A stretch of DNA of 5,049 bases from Chloroflexota bacterium (GCA_030666985.1 DAOUWT010000209.1:1-5049), one strand, 5' to 3'; shown: positions 1 through 4,675, counted from the stretch's first letter. Numbers and translations: made by a program. Notes: a model not told the origin generated them from the letters alone.

Positions 1-107
1 CGTGAAACGTGATGCGTGAAGACGTGAAACGTGATGCGTGAAGACGTGAAACGTGAGGCGTGAAGACGTGAAACGTGAGGCGTGTTGCGTGAAACGTGGA
101 GTGTGTG
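1..107. repeat. Degenerate heptamer/octamer array with 22-bp higher-order unit
   Basis: The basic unit is CGTGAAA with variants CGTGATG, CGTGAGG and CGTGAAGA. Units group as 7+7+8 nt into a 22-bp super-repeat at 1-22, 23-44 and 45-66. The first two copies are identical and the third differs by one base. A fourth copy (67-87) is shortened and altered at its end, and a fifth (from 88) decays by about 107. The array runs off the left edge, so its full length is unknown. No reading frame of interest crosses it. It resembles the short tandemly repeated sequences known from Cyanobacteria and Chloroflexota; function unknown. Confidence 0.9.
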
Positions 108-144
108 CTGACTTAGGAAACCAACCTCCAATATCCAATATCTA

Positions 145-243
145 GTGGGTAAGGAGGTGGCATTACACCACCCCTTCCCCGTTGTCGCAATGGGGTTAAT
201 TCCCCATATTTACCAGCGTGCGGCTTTCCCGCGACTGGGCGAC
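145..243 (-). mobile_element. Possible decayed group II intron 3' end (domain V/VI-like structured RNA)
   Basis: Read on the minus strand, a hairpin at 238-213 has CCAG/CTGG and GCGG/CCGC stems, a GAAA-type loop and a 3'-side bulge. Its core GCGGGAAAGCCGCAC matches what I recall of group II intron domain V. CGC sits where the catalytic triad would be, but its usual pairing partner is missing. Nearer position 145 a long hairpin (180-145) has GGTGG/CCACC, AA/TT and GGG/CCC stems around a single bulged A (plus-strand T150), followed by CCCAC. This resembles domain VI with its branch-point A. Against an intact intron, a second hairpin (ATGGGG/CCCCAT, 190-207) separates the two parts, and a 5-bp stem (184-188 with 239-243) encloses the first two. 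There is no room for a reverse transcriptase before guaA. Alternatives: an unrelated structured RNA or a small palindromic repeat. Confidence 0.33.
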
Positions 244-301
244 CCCCGTTGAATTGCCCAAATAAGGGAAGTTTGAAGTTTTCATGTAAGACAATATCCA
301 A

Positions 302-1882
302 TTATTCCCACTCAATCGTCGCCGGCGGTTTACTGGTGATGTCATACACTACGCGATTCACCCCCTCCACCTCATTGACAATCTTGTTAGAAACCTGCGC
401 CAACAACTCCTGGGGAAGGCGCGCCCAGTCGGCGGTCATGTAGTCTTCGGTGGTGACGGCGCGGAGGGCGATGACTTCTTGGTAGGTGCGCTGGTCGCCC
501 ATTACGCCCACGGCTTGCACGGGGAGGAGGACAGCGAAGGCTTGTGCGCTCCCACGGGGAGGGGCGTTGATATTGGCGTCGGCGCTCTCGCTGGGGGGGT
601 GCATGTGCAGCAGGTCAGCATCCCCTAGGGCGTGGGTGAAGATGGCGTCCGCCGCGCGGAGACGTTCCAGCCTCTCCCAGGTGACAGCGCCCAGGCAGCG
701 CACCGCCAGCCCCGGGCCGGGAAAAGGCTGACGCCAGACCATCCCCCCTGGAAGGCCAATGGCCTCCCCCACGGCGCGTACCTCATCCTTGAATAAATCT
801 CGCAGAGGTTCTATTAATTTGAAGTCCATATCCTCTGGCAATCCCCCCACGTTGTGATGGCTTTTGATGCGCCGGGTTTTGTCTTGACCTGTCCCGCTGG
901 ATTCCACCACGTCTGGGTAGATTGTGCCTTGCACCAGGTAGGGCGGCATCCCCAGTTTTTTGGCCTGCTCCTCGAAGATACGGATGAAACGCTCGCCGAT
1001 GATGTGGCGTTTGGTTTCGGGGTCGGTCACGCCGCGCAGATGCTCCAGGAAAGTTTCCACGGCGTTGATGGGGTGAAAGCTGACCCCCAGGTGTTTGCTG
1101 AACGTCTCCACCACGCGCTGCGGCTCCCCTAGGCGGAGGAGGCCGTTATCCACGAAGATGGCGTCTAGTTGATCCCCCACGGCTTTGTGAACCAGGGCGG
1201 CGGCCACGCTGGAATCCACTCCCCCGCTCACGGCGGCCAGCACGCGGGCATCCCCTACCTCGGCCCGGATGCGCTCCACGCTGGCTTCAATGATGGAGTC
1301 GGGTGTCCAGTTTGGGGTCGCGCCACAAATATCTACCACGAAGCGGCGCAGCATTTCTGGCCCGCCGGGGGTGTGCCCCACCTCCGGGTGAAATTGGACG
1401 GCGTAGAGGTTGCGCCGGGTATCCATGATGGCTGCCACGGCGGTGTTTTGGCTCTTGGAGACGTTTGTAAATCCTGCGGGGAGGGTTTCTACCATGTCGC
1501 CGTGAGACATCCAGGTTAATTGTGTGCCTAGAGGGAGAAGGGGGTTTTGGGCGAATGTCTCAATTCGCGCATAGCCATATTCACGCCCTATAGCGGGAAT
1601 AACGCGACCTCCCAGTGTTTGCACCATAGCCTGCAAACCATAGCAAATTCCCAACACGGGGATGCCGGATTCAAAGATATAGGCTGCGGCTTGGGGGGCG
1701 CCGGGTTCGTAGACCGCGTTTGGCCCGCCAGAGATGATGATGCCTTTTGGTTTTCGCGCTAAAACTTTTTCGGGCGGGGTGTCCCAGGGGAGTATTTCGC
1801 AGTAGACGTTTTGTTCCCGCACGCGCCGGGCGATGAGTTGAATGTATTGAGAGCCGAAGTCGAGGATTATTATGGGGGTCAT
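302..1882 (-). CDS. guaA: GMP synthase (glutamine-hydrolysing)
   Basis: Catalyses XMP + ATP + glutamine to GMP + AMP + PPi + glutamate, the last step of guanine nucleotide synthesis, in the cytosol. The 526-residue protein has the full family layout. A class I glutamine amidotransferase domain (about 1-190) carries nucleophile Cys80 in GICYG and His165/Glu167 in QFHPE. The ATP-pyrophosphatase domain (about 195-390) has the P-loop SGGVDSS at 219-225, and the C-terminal dimerisation domain ends in the family signature KPPATIEWE. Length is normal, but about 17 residues (roughly 427-443, Ala/Pro/Ser/Asn-rich) are inserted before QAFAVLLPV compared with what I recall of the E. coli enzyme. The start is set by the family N-terminus (ILDFGSQY). 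No Shine-Dalgarno is visible, because the bases before ATG are repeat array. It lies downstream of xpt, which supplies its substrate XMP. No clear terminator follows. Confidence 0.98.
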   Translation of the reverse strand: MTPIIILDFGSQYIQLIARRVREQNVYCEILPWDTPPEKVLARKPKGIIISGGPNAVYEPGAPQAAAYIFESGIPVLGICYGLQAMVQTLGGRVIPAIGREYGYARIETFAQNPLLPLGTQLTWMSHGDMVETLPAGFTNVSKSQNTAVAAIMDTRRNLYAVQFHPEVGHTPGGPEMLRRFVVDICGATPNWTPDSIIEASVERIRAEVGDARVLAAVSGGVDSSVAAALVHKAVGDQLDAIFVDNGLLRLGEPQRVVETFSKHLGVSFHPINAVETFLEHLRGVTDPETKRHIIGERFIRIFEEQAKKLGMPPYLVQGTIYPDVVESSGTGQDKTRRIKSHHNVGGLPEDMDFKLIEPLRDLFKDEVRAVGEAIGLPGGMVWRQPFPGPGLAVRCLGAVTWERLERLRAADAIFTHALGDADLLHMHPPSESADANINAPPRGSAQAFAVLLPVQAVGVMGDQRTYQEVIALRAVTTEDYMTADWARLPQELLAQVSNKIVNEVEGVNRVVYDITSKPPATIEWE

Positions 1883-1992
1883 AGTCGTTAGTCGGGTAGT
1901 CGGGTAGTCGTTAGTCTGGTAGTCGTTAGTTCCCTAGTTCCCTAGTCCCTAGTCACTAATCCCTAGTCACTAATCCCTAGTCACTAGTCACT
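1883..1992. repeat. Degenerate 7-8 nt tandem array filling the xpt-guaA gap
   Basis: About 15 consecutive units of 7 or 8 nt, nearly all starting AGT or AAT: AGTCGTT, AGTCGGG(T), AGTTCCCT, AGTCCCT, AGTCACT and AATCCCT. From 1944 to 1992 seven heptamers run in perfect register, with AGTCACT and AATCCCT alternating. The array begins at the base next to the guaA start codon and ends 6 bp before the xpt stop codon, so it occupies essentially all of the intergenic space. On the transcribed (minus) strand it becomes the guaA leader and contains no Shine-Dalgarno. The array at 4141-4198 uses related units in opposite orientation. Confidence 0.92.
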
Positions 1993-1998
1993 GATTCT

Positions 1999-2574
1999 CT
2001 ATTTCTCTGCAAAAACGATTTCGTTCTCATCCATGGATACTATAGGCGCAAGAGAGAGAATTGGGATACCTAGCTTTTCTAGTTCTTGGCGGCCTTTTTC
2101 AAAGGTTTTTTCTATCAGTGTGCCGATGCCTACTAATTTTGCTCCCGCTATTTCTGCGAGTTGGACTAATCCTAAAATGGTGGCTCCGGTGGCGAGGAAG
2201 TCGTCTATGATGAGTACGCGCTCTCCGCCGGCCAGGTATTCGGGGGAGACTATCAGCTCTACGGTGCGACCTTTGGTGTGAGAGGGGGCCAGGGTGAGGA
2301 GGACTTGATCGGGCATGGTGATGGGTTTGCGTTTGCGGGCGTAGACGACGGGGATTCCCATGTGGAGGCCGGTGGCCACGGCAGGGGCTATCCCCGATAT
2401 TTCGGCGGTGAGGATTTTTGTGGCCCCAATGTCCTTGAAGAGACACGCGAACTCTTTTCCGGCTTCATCCATGAGTTGGGGGTCTACCTGATGGTTGACA
2501 AAGCTATCCACTTTGAGGATGCCGTTTCCGAGGTATTCGCCTTCGTCTAGGATGCGTTCTTTGAGGATTTTCAT
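1999..2574 (-). CDS. xpt: Xanthine phosphoribosyltransferase
   Basis: Purine salvage enzyme that joins xanthine to PRPP, giving XMP and PPi in the cytosol. The 191-residue protein is collinear with Bacillus subtilis Xpt (about 194 aa as I recall). Shared features are the N-terminal LKVDSFVNHQVDP (about 20-32), the SGIAPAV substrate loop at 60-66, the PRPP-binding motif VLIIDDFLATG at 120-130 and the GIGTLIEKTFEKGRQEL segment (149-165). An AAGGAG Shine-Dalgarno 6 nt before ATG confirms the start. guaA follows in the same orientation after 116 bp, so XMP made here can go straight to GMP. I saw no purine riboswitch in the leader, unlike Bacillus; the leader instead has a perfect palindrome about 45 bp upstream of the start codon. 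Confidence 0.97.
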   Translation of the reverse strand: MKILKERILDEGEYLGNGILKVDSFVNHQVDPQLMDEAGKEFACLFKDIGATKILTAEISGIAPAVATGLHMGIPVVYARKRKPITMPDQVLLTLAPSHTKGRTVELIVSPEYLAGGERVLIIDDFLATGATILGLVQLAEIAGAKLVGIGTLIEKTFEKGRQELEKLGIPILSLAPIVSMDENEIVFAEK

Positions 2575-2580
2575 ATCTTT

Positions 2581-2586
2581 CTCCTT
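2581..2586 (-). promoter_or_regulatory. Shine-Dalgarno of xpt
   Basis: The minus strand reads AAGGAG followed by six bases and then ATG. It is the only strong Shine-Dalgarno before any of the four genes, and it fixes the xpt start. It also shows that this organism does use canonical ribosome binding sites, which makes their absence before the other three genes notable. Confidence 0.85.
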
Positions 2587-2617
2587 GGGTATAAGTGGTC
2601 GAGCATAAATTTTTACA

Positions 2618-2656
2618 GTCAGTAACCAGGTTTCTCAGAGAAACCTGGTTACTGAC
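2618..2656. repeat. Perfect 19-bp-arm palindrome (REP-like hairpin) upstream of xpt
   Basis: The left arm GTCAGTAACCAGGTTTCTC (2618-2636) and the right arm (2638-2656) are exact reverse complements separated by a single A. A second 6-bp inverted pair, AGCATA at 2602-2607 and TATGCT at 2659-2664, brackets it. No T-run follows on either strand, so it is not an ordinary intrinsic terminator. The perfect arms suggest a recently moved or actively conserved palindromic repeat; similar AAACC/GGTTT palindromes are, from memory, common between genes in Chloroflexota and Cyanobacteria. It lies in the xpt leader if transcription starts upstream of it. Confidence 0.9.
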
Positions 2657-2685
2657 CCTATGCTGGAAAACTTTAGCTTAGGCAC

Positions 2686-2805
2686 TTATGTAGGGTAATT
2701 TGGTAAATCGCCAGGAATTGGTAATCTGCCTTGAGGTGTTACGACTGATTGTACAATAGGTGAGAGCAATGGAGAAGGGAGATGGGCTGCTGAAGTTGCC
2801 GTTCA
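2686..2805 (-). pseudogene. Possible C-terminal scrap of a lost gene
   Basis: The minus strand is open for about 37 codons before a TAA at 2686-2688. It reads as a proline-rich protein tail that includes VVTPQGRLPIPGDLPNYPT. There is no start codon in frame, and a stop just upstream falls where the CACGAAT-type repeat begins. It could be the end of a gene truncated by repeat insertion, or chance. I do not recognise the family. Confidence 0.18.
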
Positions 2806-2832
2806 CGAATGTAACCACGAATACGCGAATGG

Positions 2833-2870
2833 AGGAACTAGGAATCAGGAAATCAGGAGAGCAGGAAAAC
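2833..2870. repeat. Short degenerate 7-8 nt array (AGGAATC type)
   Basis: Five units in a row: AGGAACT, AGGAATC, AGGAAATC, AGGAGAGC and AGGAAAAC. Just to its left (about 2803-2832) is another simple repeat built on CACGAAT/GCGAAT. Units of this kind reappear in reverse complement in the array before the recombinase gene. Confidence 0.7.
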
Positions 2871-2874
2871 ATGG

Positions 2875-2917
2875 AAAAAAAACACCTAAGCCGCAGCGGA
2901 GGGACTGCAACTTGAGG
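2875..2917 (-). terminator. Putative intrinsic terminator of the radical SAM gene
   Basis: On the minus strand, about 27 bases after the radical SAM stop codon, a bulged stem forms. CCT and AAG pair with AGG and CTT, then GCAG pairs with CTGC around an 8-nt loop. Two bases after the stem comes a run of eight Ts. Placement and T-run fit rho-independent termination, though the stem is interrupted by small internal loops. If it works, xpt-guaA is transcribed separately. Confidence 0.5.
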
Positions 2918-2943
2918 AAAAGACTTCAGAAACCTAACACCCC

Positions 2944-4086
2944 TCAAAAAAGCCGTAACTGCCTGGCTGGCGCTCTACCGTTCAGCAAAATAAAGGGCTT
3001 GGCCCGGCCGGGACGGAGTCCCAGTTTGGTGAGGTGGCTCAGGCTGGTTAATTTTCCCCCACGGCGGGCACGTAAGATGATGCTCACCCCCTTGGGGCCA
3101 AAACCGGGGACGCGCAGCAGGTCGCGGCGGGAAGCGGTGTTGACCTCTACCGGTTGATGTGCTAGATTTCGTATAGCCCAAGCCAGCTTGGGGTCTTCGT
3201 CCAGGGGAAGGTCGCCCTGCCCCTCGAAGGGCAACTCCTCCAACCCGAAGCCATAATCTCTCAACAAAAAAGAAGCCTGGTAGAGACGGTGTTCCCGCGC
3301 GGGAGGGGTGGGGGAGTGGTTCTCGAAAGGCGTGCCCGGGACAGGGCTAAAAGCCGAAAAATAAGCCCGCGCTAAACCAGCTTGAGCGGTGAGCTTGCTG
3401 GTCAGGGCCAGGAGTTCTAAGTCGCTCTCGCCCGCGCCGCCAACCACAAATTGGGTTGTCGAAGAGGGCCAAGTGCCTTTCCAAGCCCTGTGAGGCGCTT
3501 TCTCCTGGCGTATTTCATGGATCCAGCGCAAAGGGGACAATAACTCGCTCCTAAAGCGTTTCAGGGGAGCTAAACTCCGCAAACGCTCCTCGCCGGGGGT
3601 CTCCAGGTTGATTGAAACTCTATCCGCCAACAGCATGGCTTGCTCCACCTGGTCTCTCTCTGCCCCGGGCATGATCTTCAGATGCAGGTATCCCCGGTAT
3701 TTGTGCTTGCGGCGCAAAATCTCGGCGGTGGCTAGCAAACGGTCTTGGGTTTGGACTCCGCTCCCTCCCAGCCCTGAACTCAGAAAGACGCCCTCCACCA
3801 TCCCAGCCCGGTGCATCCCCATATACAAAGCCGCAAAATCCTCCGGCTGAAAACTGACCCGGCGGTAATTCCGCTCCGAGCGAAAAGGGCAGTAATAGCA
3901 ATCCCGCTCGCACACTGAACTGAGCAGCGTTTTGAGGAGTTTGATCCGGCCCCCGTTGGGCAAAACTGCGCTGCTCACGTTCACCGAGTCTTGCTTCCGC
4001 GCAGAAAGAGTGGGGCAGCCGATGTCCTCGGCGGCTTCCAGGTGCATTTGGCTGGTGAGGTATTTGAGGCGGGCGAAATCGTTCAT
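2944..4086 (-). CDS. Radical SAM protein with C-terminal helix-hairpin-helix (putative DNA modification/repair)
   Basis: A 380-residue protein. Cys59, Cys63 and Cys66 in CERDCYYC form the CX3CX2C motif that binds the 4Fe-4S cluster used to cleave S-adenosylmethionine. The segment after it, VSFQPEDFAALYMGMHRAGM and VEGVFLSSGL (78-106), matches the family annotated as putative DNA modification/repair radical SAM protein (TIGR03916, from memory). About 313-341 (VEVNTASRRDLLRVPGFGPK and following) is a ComEA-like helix-hairpin-helix, a non-specific DNA-binding fold, and the tail is basic. In many genomes this family sits beside a uracil-DNA-glycosylase-like partner; none is in this window. The substrate is unknown. 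The ATG at 4086 suits the family N-terminus (KYLTSQMHLEAAEDIGCP), but no Shine-Dalgarno precedes it. Confidence 0.92.
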   Translation of the reverse strand: MNDFARLKYLTSQMHLEAAEDIGCPTLSARKQDSVNVSSAVLPNGGRIKLLKTLLSSVCERDCYYCPFRSERNYRRVSFQPEDFAALYMGMHRAGMVEGVFLSSGLGGSGVQTQDRLLATAEILRRKHKYRGYLHLKIMPGAERDQVEQAMLLADRVSINLETPGEERLRSLAPLKRFRSELLSPLRWIHEIRQEKAPHRAWKGTWPSSTTQFVVGGAGESDLELLALTSKLTAQAGLARAYFSAFSPVPGTPFENHSPTPPAREHRLYQASFLLRDYGFGLEELPFEGQGDLPLDEDPKLAWAIRNLAHQPVEVNTASRRDLLRVPGFGPKGVSIILRARRGGKLTSLSHLTKLGLRPGRAKPFILLNGRAPARQLRLF

Positions 4087-4095
4087 AGTAGGGGG

Positions 4096-4123
4096 ATTAT
4101 AGCACGGATGTTCTAGTTTGCAA
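4096..4123 (-). promoter_or_regulatory. Sigma70-type promoter of the radical SAM gene, giving a near-leaderless mRNA
   Basis: On the minus strand, TTGCAA (-35, 4 of 6 matches, 4123-4118) is 16 bp from a perfect TATAAT (4101-4096). TGC before it makes an extended -10. Transcription would start about 7 bases on, at the A three bases before the start codon, so the mRNA would have essentially no leader. This fits the missing Shine-Dalgarno. Confidence 0.55.
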
Positions 4124-4140
4124 AGGCTGGTGGTGTGTTG

Positions 4141-4198
4141 GGAAACTAGGGAACTAGGGACTAGTGACTAGGAATCGGTGACAAGGAATCAGGACACC
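4141..4198. repeat. Degenerate 7-8 nt array (GGGACTA/GTGACTA type)
   Basis: Two octamers (GGAAACTA, GGGAACTA) are followed by six heptamers in register from 4157: GGGACTA, GTGACTA, GGAATCG, GTGACAA, GGAATCA and GGACACC. AGTGACTAGG at 4163-4172 is inverted as CCTAGTCACT at 4197-4206, which could fold back. The units are the reverse complement of those in the 1883-1992 array. Confidence 0.85.
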
Positions 4199-4361
4199 TA
4201 GTCACTGACCAGGGTAGGGGGGTAGACTTGGGGAGTGGCAGACTAGACCCTGAACGTGGAGCAGAACGGGAAGGGCAAACCTCCTCGTTCAACGCTCAAC
4301 GCTTTCTATAAACACTAGGCCGCGAATTGGTGAAGTTTCACAGTAGGGGGCATTTTGGGCA
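4199..4361. other. Non-coding stretch with little recognisable content
   Basis: I find no credible gene here. It holds G-rich simple sequence (about 4210-4240) and a three-unit heptamer run, CGTTCAA, CGCTCAA, CGCTTTC, at 4286-4306. It separates the array upstream of the radical SAM gene from the recombinase control region. Confidence 0.6.
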
Positions 4362-4389
4362 TTGACAGGAGGTCGTAGACTGGTAAAAT
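4362..4389 (+). promoter_or_regulatory. Putative promoter of the recombinase gene
   Basis: A perfect -35 TTGACA (4362-4367), a 16-bp spacer and -10 TAAAAT (4384-4389, 5 of 6 matches), with TGG before the -10 forming an extended element. The predicted start, about 4396, coincides with the first base of the dif-like palindrome. The leader to the recombinase ATG would be about 276 nt. No other plus-strand gene lies in between. Confidence 0.5.
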
Positions 4390-4395
4390 GTCTAT

Positions 4396-4423
4396 GCTTT
4401 CGATAAGTATTATTATCGAAAGC
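4396..4423. other. dif-like tyrosine recombinase core site (or operator)
   Basis: The left arm GCTTTCGATAA (4396-4406) and the right arm (4413-4423) are perfect reverse complements around the 6-bp centre GTATTA. The 11-6-11 layout and the inner bases ATAA and TTAT next to the centre are those of XerC/XerD dif sites (E. coli arms end CATAA and begin TTATG, with a 6-bp centre). A tyrosine recombinase gene starts 249 bp to the right. Unlike a true dif, the arms are identical, which would suit a single recombinase acting as a homomer. Alternatives: a repressor operator at the transcription start, or an RNA hairpin at the 5' end of the transcript. Confidence 0.5.
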
Positions 4424-4435
4424 TTTGCAAAAAAC

Positions 4436-4491
4436 GCGAATCTTTCGATTAACAAGAAAGCCTCGTGAAACACATGCGAATCTTTCGATAA
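4436..4491 (+). repeat. Two direct repeats carrying extra copies of the recombinase half-site
   Basis: GCGAATCTTTCGAT occurs at 4436-4449 and again at 4476-4489, 40 bp apart. Each contains a copy of the dif-like arm in the same orientation as its left arm: TCTTTCGATTA at 4441-4451 (9 of 11 identical) and TCTTTCGATAA at 4481-4491 (10 of 11). The shorter GCGAAT also recurs at 4322 and 4499. Lone half-sites beside a core site recall the accessory sites of phage att and integron attI regions. Confidence 0.6.
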
Positions 4492-4508
4492 TAATTTGGC
4501 GAATGATA

Positions 4509-4595
4509 TGTCGCTCTGAGCGAGCGCACCTTGCAAGCGAAGAGTCTCCCACTCCGAACGGGAGATTCTTCGGGAAAAGCACCCTTAGAATGACA
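4509..4595. repeat. Imperfect palindromic intergenic element
   Basis: The ends are related inverted repeats: TGTCGCTCTGAG at 4509-4520 against CTTAGAATGACA at 4584-4595, with 3 mismatches in 12. A strong inner stem pairs CGAAGAGTCTCCC (4538-4550) with 4560-4572, with one G-T wobble and a 9-nt loop. The AGATTCTTCG and AGAATGACA wording recalls a dispersed palindromic repeat common in metagenomic bacterial contigs (from memory). There is no coding potential and no T-run. Confidence 0.6.
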
Positions 4596-4675
4596 CCTGT
4601 TCCCCGGTCTTCCTGTTTCCCTGTTTCCCTGTTTCCCTGTTCCCCTGATTTCCCAATCTCCCAACATCCCAATGT
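4596..4675. repeat. Octamer tandem array running into the recombinase start codon
   Basis: Ten consecutive 8-nt units in perfect register: CCTGTTCC, CCGGTCTT, CCTGTTTC three times, CCTGTTCC, CCTGATTT, CCCAATCT, CCCAACAT and CCCAATGT. They drift from a CCTGTTTC type to a CCCAATNT type. The last unit (4668-4675) contains the ATG of the recombinase gene. No Shine-Dalgarno is present. Confidence 0.92.

Noticed and set aside
1..107. CRISPR array
   Set aside because: Repeats are contiguous 7-8 nt units with no unique spacers, and no cas gene is present.
113..301. 62-codon minus-strand frame downstream of guaA
   Set aside because: Its sequence (including PVAGKPHAG) is what a group II intron domain V core gives when translated, so it is better explained as structured RNA or an intron remnant.
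2099..2446. 115-codon minus-strand frame inside xpt
   Set aside because: Arg/His/Pro-rich shadow of xpt in another frame.
2575..2700. Purine riboswitch in the xpt leader
   Set aside because: The conserved three-stem core and loop sequences are not visible; the only structure is the perfect palindrome.
2732..2757. Plus-strand promoter-like boxes TTGAGG and TACAAT, with palindrome ATTGTACAAT
   Set aside because: The spacer is only 15 bp and no plus-strand gene follows; the 10-bp palindrome is short enough to occur by chance.
2678..2947. 89-codon minus-strand frame overlapping the radical SAM stop
   Set aside because: Ser/Phe-rich, crosses the A/G-rich array and the terminator-like hairpin, no Shine-Dalgarno, no recognisable family.
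3620..3913. 97-codon minus-strand frame inside the radical SAM gene
   Set aside because: Gly/Arg-rich out-of-frame shadow of a gene with clear family motifs.
4396..4491. Integron attI/attC site
   Set aside because: No convincing GTTRRRY core or attC-type R/L boxes; the dif-like geometry fits better, though an integron-like arrangement cannot be excluded until the recombinase is complete.
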